In this document: piece by piece, positions 31,645 through 44,632 of the stretch | How the letters are laid out: every line of letters starts with the position of its first letter | Numbering within the stretch: the stretch's first letter is position 1 | Assembly (NCBI GenBank): GCA_964020085.1 | Contig: OZ026605.1 | Coordinates: 28,698,098-28,762,097 of the forward strand | Reading direction: 5' to 3' | Length of the DNA stretch: 64,000 nucleotides | From: Micromussa lordhowensis | Lineage: Eukaryota > Cnidaria > Anthozoa > Scleractinia > Lobophylliidae | Notes under the pieces: generated by a model | Told to the model about the DNA's origin: nothing | The model's database searches: none | The model's input: only the letters and a program-made list of their open reading frames with translations | Program-made: the position numbers and the translations under genes

Positions 31645-33610
31645 GTTGTGCATATAACTGTCACGAAATTTTCTTTTTTGTCATATAGTTGTTTGCGTTT
31701 AGTTTAGGTTTTTGTTTCAGTGTGTTTCGTCTGGTAGGAATTGGGCATTACGTAACTTTTGTAGCATTAAAGTAATAATATTCAAATAAGTGTATTGTGT
31801 AGTTTAGGTGTACGTATTAGAAATAATGTAGCTTTGTACAATTAAGTGTGTATTAAGGTGTTCTTTGCAGTAAGTTTCTTTGCAGCGTTTGTAGCATAAA
31901 TGCATAAATGTAAGTCGTACAGATGTAGTGGGTTGTTGGGTGCAGCAGTTTTGTTGGAGAAGGGAAGTGAGCAAGAAAAAAGAGAGACGAATTTGAAGGG
32001 CCTGTGGCCTAAGAGAGAAAGAGAAGAATTCACTGCCAAGAGCCATTGGTAGGCGCCAGCCAAGTAACTTGACGAAACTCATTTGCCAGTGGTGGCTATA
32101 GAGCGGAGACGTGCTACGTGCTGTTTATGGTCGTTTATGTGCTGTGTGGCGATTGAGAGTAGTGTTGAAAAACCTCGTGCTGAGGAGAAAACGTCGACTG
32201 AAAGATAAAGGAAAGCACGTGAAGACGCGGAGCTAGGTTTGAACCAAAGAGAAAGAGGTTCAGGTTCAGTTTTATGGTATCGGTTTAGGTTTTGTGCTGT
32301 TGGTTAAGAACAGTCAAGGAATGAAAAGGAACTGAACAGTAGTGTTCCATATAATTTGTAAAAAGTTACGGTTAATTCGATTTCGTGTGTAATTACTGTC
32401 TAGCTTTAAAATTATTCAAATTAAAGTTAGGAATCGTTTTAGTTTAGCAATTAGTTGTAATAATTTTCAAGCAAATGGTTTTTATAGAATATTTAGAATT
32501 AGTTTACTTAGTGTTAACATTGTTAATATCGAGAGTCTTTTTCATACTTAATAAACATTAGCTGTTGTAATTCATAGTGGTGTGTAGCGAGATTGTGGCA
32601 AGGGGTACGTATATTCAGTCATTGTTAGTTTCGGCGTTATTGTTAGTTTTTATTTCTCCGTTTTCATCGCCAAGGGAATTTTCGGGGATCGCGCCACAAT
32701 AGCTGCGCTTATGATTTAACTGACTAGGTGGTATTCTCACTGTTTTCTGCGAGTAGCGCGCAGAATATCTTCGCTTACTTATTACGAGCAGCATATTTTG
32801 AACGAAGAAACTAGAGAAGTGCTCTTATAATGCAATTGACCAGTGACGTTACGATCAGTAATCTATCGTATCACACAAACTTGTACGGTTCGATTTCTTA
32901 CGGATCAATATTGCAAAAAGTCTGCGGCAGACCAAATGCTTCATACAGCCTCAGCTTATCTAGGGTACTGCCAGCATGAAGCGGCTAGAAATACTTCTAC
33001 TCCTCCGTGGATGGGATGCTAGTCCTTAACGATCGCACAATACGTTTTACACCCTCTCTTGAAATGAATGTACAAATAGAAACACCCTATCAGTAGTACA
33101 GCACAATTCCAAGGGTATGGACCGACGGTCAATCTCTTTCCCAGAGACCGCATTTCTTTTGGTTAGCCCAAAAAATAGAGATCTAGGAGAAATCGGAAAG
33201 TGAGCTAGCATTAGTTACAGTGCATGCTCAGAAATCGCTATTGTCAAGTTTTGGGCTGGATTTTGATATATCGAAGCTGGGCTATTATCAAAGTAGGCTT
33301 AATAATGCGAGGAAAATCTTTTTTTATCGATCTTTTGCTAGTTTATAAAGTTGGTCATAGTTAGTAGAGTAGAGTCTCCTCTACTAACTATGAGTTGGCG
33401 TAGCGGGGTATTCAAGAGGTTTTTTTGTCATTTGGGGAGGGTTTATAAATGATAAGTGAAATGATGACTTGCATAAAGTGAAGTAAATGAAATTAATTAC
33501 TCAGAAAACAAGACACCATTTCACTTATCATTTATTTACATTTATTATTTCGACATATTGAGCCTTGCAGAATGCAGGACATGTGTCAGGCATAAGAACC
33601 TAGTTTACGA
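31645..33610. other. gene-free part of copy B
   Basis: Matches 24491-26620 of copy A with many small indels. It includes a SINE fragment at about 32975-33030 and the 39-bp palindromic insert at 33355-33393. No exon is recognised. Confidence 0.4.
33355..33393. repeat. 39-bp palindromic insert unique to copy B
   Basis: The arms tcatagttagtagag and its inverse surround a short loop. The insert is flanked by gttgg on both sides (33350-33354 and 33394-33398). Copy A has one gttgg and no insert. Confidence 0.8.
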
Positions 33611-33626
33611 CCTTGCTCGCCATGAG

Positions 33627-33702
33627 TCCCTCCGTAGCTCAGTGGTTACAGCGTCCAACCGGTATTCTGTAAGGTCATGGGTTCGACTCCCGTTTTCTGA
33701 GT
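33627..33702 (+). pseudogene. tRNA-like SINE head (copy B)
   Basis: Near-identical to 26631-26706 (one A/G change in the A-box region). B box gggttcgactcccg intact, acceptor unpaired. Confidence 0.5.
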
Positions 33703-34151
33703 AATTCGGCTTGAGAACGCTTTTTCATTTATATTTAGTTGTGTTGTTTGACGATCTCAGAGAAATTTGATGTTTTCGAGGGCTCGGAAGATATAATAAG
33801 CGGCTTGTACCATACAATGGGTCAAAGACGGAACATCGAGGTTTATAAAAGACAAAAATTTATTATAAAGTAACGTGAGAAAATTGAAAATTACCACTAG
33901 TGTCTCCTGGTACTGAGTAGTACGATAAAACCTTGTAGTAATAATTGAATTTTAATTATTTCATTTGGCTCTGTTTTTGTTTATTCATACCGACATTCAA
34001 TCTGGCTGCCTTTCAAGGACATGGTCGGGTTTATATTTTGAAATTCATGATGGTGAGGGCAGTGTTTATTCGAGTGAAGTAGTGTGAGCTATTAATTCGA
34101 GCGCTTGGGCCCCTTAATCCAGTCCGTACTGCGCAGTCTCACATCCTAATG

Positions 34152-35040
34152 TTTATGAACATTATAAGTTCCCACTCGATGGAATGCGAATCGATGTTAT
34201 TCGTTTCGAATCACATACTTTATCTTTGAGGCCTTTCAAATTCCAACAGCTTCATTGATTTTTACAGCTGCGAAGTTGTTTCATCAAGTGGTATGAGAAA
34301 GAACGCAGCATAAAGCTTCGACCGCTTCCCATCCATAATGGCGGTTGTTTTGAAACTTTGAATTTACTTCATGTAAGTAGTCGCGAAGTAGCGACATCAT
34401 GCATAAAACAAAAACATAAACAACTCTCGAGAGTGCGCAGTACGGAGTGGAAATCATCTTTACGTAGCAGAAACATAATTATGGTTCTGTATGTAAATCT
34501 GGACTTGGGAAGTGCGGGTATTAAAGGTTGGGATTTTACAGTAGCGACAGTTCCATTTACCAGGCACTTGACGGTGTGAGGCAGGCCTGAGCTGGAGGTA
34601 TTTGCCTTTGACTGAGAAGAGCCTGGGTCAAATCAGTTCAGATGCGGTTACTTTTTCTCTCCACTCTGTCATGACCTTTGCAATATTACGTCGAGTTTGA
34701 GTTTCTACCCCTGGTATGTTCTTATTACATACATTTGAATCAAGTGTTTTCTCTACTCTTAGGAAGTTGCTTCGCATCCATAATGGCGGTTGTTTTGAAA
34801 CTTTGAATTTACTTCATATAAGTAGTTGCGAAATGATTACATTTTTTTGATGTCTTACATGAAACAAAACAAAAAACGCAGACAAACTCACGAGAGTGCG
34901 CAGTACGAACTGGAAATCATCTTTAAATGTTTTACAAGCCGATCCAAACAAGCACACAAGTACACTCAGCAACAGAACTTAAGTCTTCTCACTGAAAGGG
35001 AAAAAAAGAAAGAAATTGAAGGATTGAAATTTGGCTGATA
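34152..35040. repeat. copy B-specific stretch with internal direct repeat
   Basis: It replaces about 260 bp of copy A (27175-27430). Two related segments of about 125 bp lie at 34328-34450 and 34772-34920 (both contain ccataatggcggttgttttg and gagtgcgcagtacg). Between them, about 34465-34765 matches 49778-50090 in LCMT1 intron 1, so it is a dispersed repeat. No coding content is recognised. Confidence 0.6.
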
Positions 35041-36680
35041 TATATTATCTCTACTCTGCATATCTGAGTAAAACACTAACACGAACTTCTTTTTTTTTCT
35101 TTAATAATATTGGCACAGCGGATGTTTGGAAGAGATAAAAGTTCTAACTTCATACAGACATGTAATATCGTTTTTAGTTTACCTACGTTTTTAAAATAGT
35201 AACTTGTTTACCATCTTTGACACCCGTTGCTGATGATAACTCTCGACAAAGATTAGGTCGTGACTGCTCAATCTTGTCCCTGATCACGGACTCCGCGGTT
35301 TCTTTACAGAGTGAGTTTGTTCCGCTGGACTATATTGTTTTTGTCTCATAAAATATATGCCTTGTTTCAACATTTTCAGTGTTTTTAATCAGAGTAATTT
35401 TGAGGTTGTAAATACATCAGGAGTAGTGATTCTTAAAGTGTTTGTGTGATTCTTATGTTCAGCTGGCAGGTGCTCTTTGGAGCTGTGAACATTGCTTTTA
35501 TACCGCGGTTCAGATCGGACGTGTAGTCCTTCTGCTGTTCGGAAACCTTGAATATTCCCTTTACAGCCATCGATCGGAACGTAAGTATTACTGAAAACGT
35601 TCAATTCTTTCCCTTTTAACAAAATGATATTCTCGTATTGGACACGTCCATGAACCTTGGCGTTCAAATTTTCTACCTTTTGTTAATAATATATAAATTT
35701 TCAAAAAAGTTGGTGTCGCTATGTTGTAGCCGAGCTGAAGTAAATTCTTCCACTTATTCATCACGATTAAACGGCTATGACAGACGAAATGCTATAGAAG
35801 GGCTACAGGAATGTTTTTAACAGGGATATACACTGGACTAGTGTAATTTTCTACCAAGTGCATTTGTATGGTTTTGTTCTGTATTTCGTCAACATTTTCT
35901 CAGCCTCTGCAAATGAATATATGAAATATCATATATTTGAACTGCGGAGGAAGATATGAAGACACAGTTGGTCATCGCAGTTATATACACAACTTGCGCA
36001 GTTGTGAAATTAAAGCCTGAAAAAAATTCAGGCCTAAACGGGATTCGAACCCATGACCTCTGCGATTCCGGTGTAGTGCTCTACCAACTGAGAGCCAACT
36101 GGGAGCTGGTCACATTGTTAGTTCGTGATGTACCCCTAGATGGTGAAGAATGCAAATGAATATATAAAATATCATATATTTGAACTGCGGAGGAAGATAT
36201 GAAGGCACAGTTGATCATCACAGTTATATACACAACTTAAGCAGCTGTGAAATAAAAGCCTGAAAATTCAGCATCACTTTTTGGAAGGTTTATGACGTAA
36301 GAAAAAAAGCGTGGCTCGCTCCGAGAATACTGGCATGTAATGTAATATAAACAAGTCACATTTTCAATTTTCGACTCTATAAGAGTATCAAAGGCATCTC
36401 ATTGTATCTACGTTGCATTGTACCGTACTTAAAAACGTTTAATAACCTAACAAGAATGATAATATTAATAGTAACGTAATAATACACTTGCAAAAATCCG
36501 ACTGAATAACTAAGATCGAGCGCTGCATTCATTGGACGCAAGAGGAAATTATAGCGAAGATCCGACTTTTGAACGAAGAAACACGAGGTACCCTATAATA
36601 ACGACATTTAACAGCCATTCGTATTCTAAAATATTCGAACTTATCCCGGAGCCTGATTAATTCACTTTATTTTTATTCCC
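35041..36680. other. copy B region upstream of the second GPCR
   Basis: Counterpart of 27431-29077. It keeps the 92-codon - strand ORF (35389-35667) and the hairpin-family unit. The last 400 bp, presumed promoter and 5' exon of the GPCR, are almost unchanged from copy A. Confidence 0.4.
36031..36096 (-). pseudogene. tRNA-Thr-like unit (copy B, second)
   Basis: Copy of 28428-28493 with two extra changes in the anticodon arm region. Truncated acceptor, B box intact. Confidence 0.45.
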
Positions 36681-36693
36681 AGGCGAAACAAAG

Positions 36694-37644
36694 ATGAGCG
36701 ATACACTGTACTTCGGCCTGATGCTGACTTACTCTTTGCTAATCGCAGTGAACCTTGTTGGTAACACTATGGTCATTCTTGTTGTTGTACTAAACAAATC
36801 CATGCAAAGGCCAATCAACTATCTGCTCGTGAACCTAGCGGCTTCGGACATCACTGTCGCGGTTTTCGCCAGCATTGAATTTCTCGTCGAGCCAATCCTG
36901 TCTCGTGTTGAGCCTTTGACAGCATCTTTCCTCTGCAAGTTCGTAACTGGCGGCACTCTGGGCTGGGTAGGTGCAACATGTTCCATTTTCAATTTAGTTG
37001 GTATTAGCATCGAGCGGTACTACGTCATAGTTGTTCCACTTCGACATCACGGCAAGCTTACTTATGAAAAGCTCAGGATCTTCATATTCGTCAGTTGGAC
37101 GTTAGCTCTTGTTTGGGCCAGTCCTGGTTTCTTCATAAACACTTACATAACAGAATCCCAAATGTGTGGACATCAGTGGCCGAAGGCGATCTACGCAAAG
37201 ATCTACACCGTCGGATGGTCGCTTGTGGCCGGCATAATACCCATAGGAATCATGGGATTATTTTACACCCGAATCATTTATCGTCTTTGGTTCACAAAAG
37301 ACAACACCACCGAGGTTACCCAGAAGGCACTGCTCCGCTACAGGCGGCGCTTAACGAAAATGGCGATTGCTGTGACAATAATCTATGTCCTGTGTTGGGG
37401 TCCTGAACTCATGATCTACTTTCTGGGTTTTCTTGGCGTGTTCACGTTAAAGGCCATTCATCACGGAGTGGCCTTTGCTCTGGTTGTGTTTAATTCTTGT
37501 GTTAATCCTATCGTTTACAGCTTTCAAAGTGAACAGTTTAGGAAGAATCTATGCGCCATAATTCGTCGCCGAAGGCGCGGTGGCCGAGCCATTTACCCAA
37601 CCAAGATTGTGAAAGTCAGGCAAAGAATTACCAGCGCAGTATAA
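36694..37644 (+). CDS. class A (rhodopsin-like) GPCR, native tail
   Basis: The single exon encodes 316 aa with seven hydrophobic segments (about 7-33, 43-66, 80-112, 127-148, 168-200, 222-246, 254-278). Class A landmarks: N24 in TM1, D52 in TM2, C81/C158 disulfide pair, ERY 107-109 in place of DRY, CWGP 234-237, NPIVY 271-275. An Arg-rich patch (RRRRRGGR, 291-298) follows TM7. The extracellular N-terminus is only about six residues with no signal peptide or N-glycosylation site. This copy keeps the original C-terminus (KIVKVRQRITSAV). It is probably an amine or neuropeptide-type receptor; the ligand cannot be named. An acceptor just upstream of the ATG implies a 5' UTR intron. It differs from the 29091 copy by about six bases in 905. 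Confidence 0.88.
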   Translation: MSDTLYFGLMLTYSLLIAVNLVGNTMVILVVVLNKSMQRPINYLLVNLAASDITVAVFASIEFLVEPILSRVEPLTASFLCKFVTGGTLGWVGATCSIFNLVGISIERYYVIVVPLRHHGKLTYEKLRIFIFVSWTLALVWASPGFFINTYITESQMCGHQWPKAIYAKIYTVGWSLVAGIIPIGIMGLFYTRIIYRLWFTKDNTTEVTQKALLRYRRRLTKMAIAVTIIYVLCWGPELMIYFLGFLGVFTLKAIHHGVAFALVVFNSCVNPIVYSFQSEQFRKNLCAIIRRRRRGGRAIYPTKIVKVRQRITSAV

Positions 37645-39640
37645 TCAAGATATCATAGTAAATGGCTTGAACCCAGGAGTATCAGTAGTTCATATAGTGT
37701 GATCGTCCGGGTGAGGGTAGTTCTGAGAAGAACTGTTGTTGGTGACTGATGCCGTTTCGACAACCTGAGCGGAAGCCATCTTCAGAGTCAAGTGAATAGT
37801 GTTTGTCAGTCGATGATGTTATAAGTTTGGTCCGTTGAAAGTGATTGGTCACTTTAGCCATGATGGCATTGGCTGAAAGACTCATGTAAAGTTTGTCATC
37901 AGTCATTGGTCAGTTTCGATCCGTCTTTTATTAGTCAAATTGGTTGGTTTGAGGTCCGTGTACAGTCAGTCAAATTAAGTCGGTCTGTTAGAAGTCCGTT
38001 TGCCGGTTTCGTTTGCGTCGTGGATAAGTCGTTTGTAAATCGCCGGCAGTTGTTGACATCTGTTAAGAGGGGTTTGTTCTAAGTTAGTGTACCAGCTTTC
38101 AAGAGTCAGTCGTTGAAAATAGTTCGTTGTGTAGGTTAAGCATTGAGCAGTGTCCAAGTCAATGTTGTGGTTTGTCAGTTGATGATGTACAGCAATGTGA
38201 TTGTTGACATCACCATTTCTCGTGGCTCATTTATGTTCAGTCAGTCTCGGCGAACAATCATAATTAGAAACAGTTCTTTGAAGTCAGTTTCAGTTAGAAT
38301 TCTACCAAAAGAATTAGATTATTCGCTCTCGATTTCTATGAAGTGAAGTTGATTCCGCCTTGGGCCTCATATCAACTATAGCCACATCATCTAGTTGTTA
38401 AACAGCACTGTTTCAATCAACTGCTTAGCCTGCATTCCGCTTTGTTTTCCTGAAGTTTGCGCCGGACAATGTGAATCAGACGCCGAATGAACTGATGAAC
38501 TACTATGAATGACGTGTCTTAAGGCATGAACACGGGAAGAACTCTCCGCTAATAAGGACACTTAACTAAGATTAGTAGAACTCTACTAGTATACCGCTAA
38601 TGCAAACGCTAACACTGCAATCTGATTGCTGAGTAGTCATACACTATCGGCAGCCATTGGTGTGCAGTGGTTAGAGGTCGTCTACGAAACGCCGAGGTTT
38701 TTTTTAATTTTTCCAAAGTTTTGGAGGAACTCTTTGATGCAAATGGATAATTAAATTCCTGAGAAGACTAAAAGAAGGATATTTACGGTTTCTTTACATT
38801 GAAAAACCTTGAAATTATTGAAAAAATGATGCGCACGAGTGTTTAACTTTAATACACAACTTGTACCCACTGACCTCCAAAATTTCAATGTAATAAGACA
38901 AAATTAGACAGGGAAGGCGAGCTAGAAGCCGATCACATTGACAGCTAACGAGCACGGCTAAAAACATGCAGCCCAAGATTTCTTCCTTACGCTTTCAATT
39001 TCTACGGTTAATGACATTTACAGTGTCAGGCATTTTTTTAGTAAAATAAAACAAAAAAACTGAAAAAAGGAGAAGTTTTTACTAGTGGAGACTCCATAAG
39101 TGCTCAGAATGAGAGGGTAGAATTAGTGGGGGTTTGAGGTGACAGATAATATGGGTCCTTCCTTTGCCTGAAAAAGGGGGAAGGCGGAATGAAGGAGGGT
39201 CCTTTAATGCTCCAGTAAGAGGGAAAGGTGGGGCGACAGCACTTGCTTCGCAGATTTCAGAGTTGACGTATAAGCTATATTTAAAGCTACTTCAATTTCT
39301 GTTTACTAATAAATTTGGTGAGTCGGCCTAATGGTTAGCCCTTAGGACTCCGCAGTGTGTCAGCGGTCACTGTCAAGATTTTTAAATTTATCACTAAGCG
39401 TAGCACAAATGAGAGTTGCTTTCGACACTCAAGTGATAAGCGACTACTGACTTGTATTCAGTTTTCACGACAATGGGACAAAAAGAACAAATTCTGAGTC
39501 TCCGATATATATGGGAAACGATTTCAGACCTTCCGTATAACAGGACGATGCTTCTCTTTCCCAAATCTCTTGTGACCCACAAGACACCTGGGAACAAGAT
39601 TAGCCGATGCTCTAACCACTAAGCTAGCGGCGTTTCAAGC
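37645..39640. other. intergenic stretch after the second GPCR
   Basis: 37680-38120 looks like a decayed dispersed repeat rich in GTCAGT and GTCCGT words (gatgccgtttcgacaacctg is a recognisable internal segment). I do not know its class. A partial tRNA-like A box (- strand, about 39600-39630, tagcttagtggttagagc) lies at the right end. No gene is recognised. Confidence 0.35.
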
Positions 39641-39644
39641 TATT

Positions 39645-39647
39645 TAA

Positions 39648-39721
<74 letters not shown>

Positions 39722-39722
39722 A

Positions 39723-39780
<58 letters not shown>

Positions 39781-39785
39781 AAAGT
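39645..39785. mobile_element. hairpin MITE, likely source family of the junction filler
   Basis: The arms aacaattattccactcgcgc and its inverse enclose a second inverted pair around gccaacgaggcgcgtagcgcc. The right flank (tttattaaaaacgccccc) is the piece also found at 29999-30042. Confidence 0.7.
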
Positions 39786-42700
39786 AAGGAACTAGACTAC
39801 TATGAAAACAAAAAGGCCCAAAAAATCACGCATACGCTCGCCATTTTTGTAGATCATGGTATAATGGCTCATATACCATGATGGCTAAGCCAATGAAAAG
39901 TCTCGAATTGCATTATCCAATGACCCAGTTTTTAAAATGTAGGTTATTTACTAGATTCAGCCAACTAAGTAAGTTTGTTTTTAGAAACAATCACAGGCTT
40001 GCGGCGATTAGGTGCAGAAGGCCTGTTTCCAAGTATTTGCAGTGTTAAGGTCAAGCTTCTGAAGCTTTCTAAACAGTAACATCCTCAATATCTTCTTCAT
40101 ATATTCGAAGAACTCAGCGAGTCTGTTTGTTGTTTTGCAGGCACCAATCCAAATTCAAAGACAGGGTTGAGCAATCAAATCAAATGAAATTATTGACACA
40201 CCTGACACTATCACATTGGTACCCTCGGCCTATTCTGAATAAATTAACGCCTATTTGCATAAGGTATCTAAAAATGCTTGATTCCCGCATGCGATTGAGC
40301 TCCTTAGATCCGAATTACGTTGCACTAAGAATTTTCCCTTTGGCATAAACAACGACAGCTGAACAATTGCTCACATATTTTAACCACTGACGCAAGTTTC
40401 GGTTTACGTTCCTCGTGATCAGAAAAACTCTCATGCCTTTGCTGTTTTTCACTAGGGTGGGCAACAAATCTTACACAAGTGATTCTGTAAGTACATATGC
40501 TTTTTCTTCTTTTATTTCATCGCTATTTTAGTTTCTGCAATCTTAGATTTTTCGAGGAGTAGACAAAACGCGCTCTAAACTTCTCTCTCACTGGACTGTG
40601 TCATGCATCGAAGCTCGCAAGAAACGATTTAATTTAAGTTTACTTAAATGTGTTCAATTTTAAAAGGAATATGTACCAAAGAAAATGTTCAATTGTCTTT
40701 AAAAAAAAAAGACCAAAGCACTATTCGTGTTAAGGTTTGGCGTCAATACTAAGTACGCTGTTATTTACAGTTGAGCAAGACATTACTGAAAGCTGGAAAA
40801 AATATGGTTTGTTTCACTGCAACAAAGGAAACGTAATAATTGTTAAACAAATAATATAATTGCGCTTTATTTCTGCTGCAAATTTTAATTTATTTTACTA
40901 CGGCTTAGTTAATTTCATGGAACCATTAAAGCTTGCCGCAATTCGCATTTTGACGAAACAAAGGTTTCTATCAAAACTATACTTTAAATTCTGCCATCTC
41001 ACAAGTATAGATCTTGTTCTGACCGCCACTGAACATTGTCATATATTGTTTCAGCTTATTGCCTTGAATTTACCCTGTTTAGTAAGCAAACCCCCTTTAG
41101 TAAGTCAATAGAGAAACTAGATTTTAATTAATCCACAATACGAGGATGTTTCGAATACTCTTCTAGATTTTCACAACTTCACCAATTCAAAAACACGATT
41201 TCGATTAAAATTATCAAATTTCTCTAATAACCTAAAATCAACTTAAAATAAATAAAATAAATTGATCCGTATTGAAACAAAATAGTGAAAGATCGAACTG
41301 TCATTTCAATGCATGCTACCAGAAAAAAAAACATATCATTTAGTATAAGCCCATCTTTTTTACATGTAATTTAAAAATTATTTGCTGAACAATTGTGTCG
41401 GCTTAGGTGACACCTATCTGTGAAATGTATGCAGAAACCAAACTGCTTTTTCAACATTTTTGAAAATAAAATCTAGTTTTGTGTTGTGGTTTAGTGCCTT
41501 ACAGTTAGCTAAAAGCCGACCCAAACGTTTTGGTGTTATAGATTTTCAGGAAATTAGAAGAAAAACAATTGCGCCATCAAGTTGTTTTGGTTAATGTCGA
41601 ATTTCTACCGCCAACTTGGATCCGCGACGCAATTGCTTTGCCAAATAGAATATTCGACAATGCGTTCTTTGTTCTTTTCAGAATAATCTTCCGCATGTTT
41701 TCGTAATTAATTAAAATCAATCTTGACAAGGCGACTCTGAACAAGTTGAAACAAAATTATTCCACTCATTTATCGAAAGGAAAATCGCTAATTCTGTTCC
41801 AAAAGAAGACTTAGTATTTATTAGTGCAGAAATAATTTTTGACGCTTTAAAATAAATTGATCAAATCCTTTGTAAAATTGAAGTAAATTTCGGTATATTT
41901 CAACTTTCCTTTTCCTGTGTACCAATCATTAGCTGTCGTATGACTTCTGTCTTCCTTAAAACTTCGGAAAATCAGGTTTGCGTTCATTACATCACGGGCA
42001 TTTAAGGTGTCCCTTGATCTTATTCCTTGGCCATAACAGAGTTCCAGGTCAGTAGATTTTTCAATCCAAGCTACATGTTGAGAACGGCAATGTTTGTCTG
42101 CCTGTATTTTTAATCGATGTCCTGTTGATGTAAACGATGTTTATGGTATGATCGAAACAGCTTTGCGCTTTTAATGCAGTTTGTTGTTCTGCATCAGTAA
42201 CGTGGAATAATTCAGCTTTCTACAACTTCAAACTTCTTTTTAAGTATAGGAAGGTTTATATCTTGAAGACGACTATCGAAGTTTTAAAACACAGAAGACA
42301 TATTTACATCGATGGAGACCTGAAAATGATGATCTAGTTTTGTTTAAAGTTTCTTTATTAATAGTGAACTAAAGCTACAAAAGGAGGCAGCGTTGTCGTA
42401 AGTTCCGCATGAATAAAACAAGTTGGGATCGAAGACCAGTTTTTAGAATTAATTGCAGTTTACTCTTCTTTCAACAGCTTACTCGACATCTTAATGATGG
42501 TGCTTTAGGCTCATTTTTTGTATGAATGAAGGTACTTAATCATAATTTGGTTCTATGAGGACGTTTACTTGAGAACGGTTGCTTAAGTGAGTGCTTAAAA
42601 ATCTTAAAAATAAGGTAACTAAATAGTTTTCTTAGCTTTTGAGCAACTATACTTTATTATAATAGCCATGATAATATCGAAATCATTTTTCTCTTGCCAT

Positions 42701-44540
42701 TTCGGCACAAACTTATTAAAATAATTTTCGTAAATGCAATGCGGCAAAATGTAAATGCAATAGACCTTTTTACCGATACGGCGGCCATCTTGAATTCCGA
42801 GGAAATTATGGGATGCCCAGGGGGCAGATGAGAAATCATTAAAAAGAATACTGTGGCATGATAACTTTTAACAATAATTTTTCGATAATCATAGGAACAA
42901 CTGCCAAATATCGTGACGGAAAGATGTAACGCTTGTAATATTTGTTATGGAATATGAGAGACAAGCAGTAAAAATTTATCCTGAAAGCTGTGTATACGAT
43001 AAATTTTCCAGCGATTGCCCCCTCGGCAGCCCATAATTTCTCAGTCAAAACAATAGAATTCAAGATGGCCGCCGTATCGGTAAAAAGGTCTCAAAACTTT
43101 GCATTTCCAGAAACAGTTTTCGTCGAAGAAGAATAAAAGCAGACCATTTTACTTTAATCCTACAATTAGCCAGTTGTCTCGCCACAAATAGTAATTCGTG
43201 CGTAATGTGATTAACTCTTCTTCAAGTGAGTTCAATGGCATTATTATTGCTGGCTAATGAGTGCGTATTTAATGCTATGAGTTCGTTTTTGTGAAGGCCG
43301 CAAACGGTTGACATCCGCGTTGCAGTCAGACTCAGGTTGAGTCCCGTTGAAAGGAGCTGCTAACTAAATTCATTATCGAGAGGGCATTGTTCATTCAAAC
43401 AGAAATATTCAATTAATTATTTGAAATCACCCTGAACGAGTCCCTAAACGATTCATTAGCACTGGGTCAAGACTTAGATAATGAAATAATAGGGTCGAAT
43501 TGGATATTTTTTAATTTTTGTCAACTTAAATGAAACCACGGTAAATATGTTGATGCCTTAAACGCGCCGCAAACATTGGCGGTAATATCTCACATAAGCA
43601 AGTGTAAACTATACTTAATTTGGTGTAGAATATGAACAGGATATACTTGACACTTAATCCCTCTTAATCAACCTTGACTTTATCCAAACGATTCTCTTCT
43701 GAAATGACATAAATTGCCAACTTGTCATAAGTTTTTATTTTTTGTTTTGCCTTGTGGGCGCTGCGTATTCGGGTGAGATGATTATTTAAAAAAGCTTAGG
43801 AAACATTCTTGAAAAAACAGGAAAATCTTCGGTATTTTTGAAAAAAAAAAGTCCTGGAATTCATAGCCTGAAAACTCAAGTTCAAACGCCAATGCCAATG
43901 TCTCTTTTCCCACCTAGAACTCAGTTTTATGACCGAAGCTCCCAGTAGTTGACACTTGTTATATCTTTCTTTTTGTTGTCATGTATGACGTGGAGGGCGG
44001 CTTTCCTCTTTATAACACAACACGAAAAGTAGTGTCTTCTAATTCTAAAAACACATGTCAAGCAGAACACGTTGAAAATAGAAATAGGAAAATTAGATTT
44101 TGAACTCTATTCAACTCCTTTGCGAAAAGTACAGCGACTGATAGAAAGCTGGTGTAATAAATGGAGTTGTTTAGAACCGTGGTTAGTTAATCCTCGCTAG
44201 CAATACAGTTTTAAATGTCAGTTGAATAACTTAAGACTAACTTAAGGTGGTATTTTTTGATAAAGTACCACAGGTTTCTCACAGCGGCGAAAAAAACTTG
44301 TTGACATTTGATTTCTAGTGGCTTCATCCAAATGTAACTATCATTACGCTTACTGTTGCCGTTTTTTACTGTAGGACGTATGCTTCAAGCAATCTAAATC
44401 CTGTCTACAGGTTAAATTGATTCAAAATAACGCGAAACTACAAAAGGGGTTTCTGTTGAGCAGGCACACTTCTTTCATGTCCCATAGGAAACATCTGCCT
44501 GCAGGCTGGTGTAGAGCTATTGCTGAGACGGAGGCTCTGA
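39786..44540. other. intergenic AT-rich stretch
   Basis: No exon is recognised despite several short ORFs. Apart from the inverted-repeat element at 42762-43091, I see only AT-rich single-copy-looking DNA. The last few hundred bases may contain the promoter and 5' exon of the third GPCR. Confidence 0.4.
42762..43091. mobile_element. 330-bp MITE with 36-bp terminal inverted repeats
   Basis: The ends begin agacctttttaccgatacgg and finish with the exact inverse, and pairing continues inward through ggcggccatcttgaattc. Further imperfect pairing follows (gaggaaattatgggatgcc with ggcagcccataatttctc). No target duplication is visible. The arms contain a YY1-like aagatggccgcc word. Confidence 0.75.
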
Positions 44541-44632
44541 ATATTTCTCCATTATCTTGACAGTAAGTAGTATAGTAACAATATGTTTTTATTTTGTTTT
44601 CACAAAGGAGCTACTGAAACTTAGAAAGAACC

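Larger units (their letters stand above)
30041..37601. repeat. segmental tandem duplication, copy B
   Basis: Partner of copy A (23298-29998), in direct orientation and nearly adjacent. Net gain of 860 bp, including a 409-bp TTAA-flanked element (31232-31640), a 39-bp inverted insert (33355-33393) and a replaced stretch (about 34152-35040). It lacks the 190-bp block at 26110-26305 of copy A. Confidence 0.93.

Noticed and set aside
37680..38120. Possible ribozyme or Penelope-type repeat suggested by gatgccgtttcgac
   Set aside because: I tried to fit a hammerhead core (CUGANGA and GAAA) on both strands; the required bases are not present in order. Left as an unclassified repeat.
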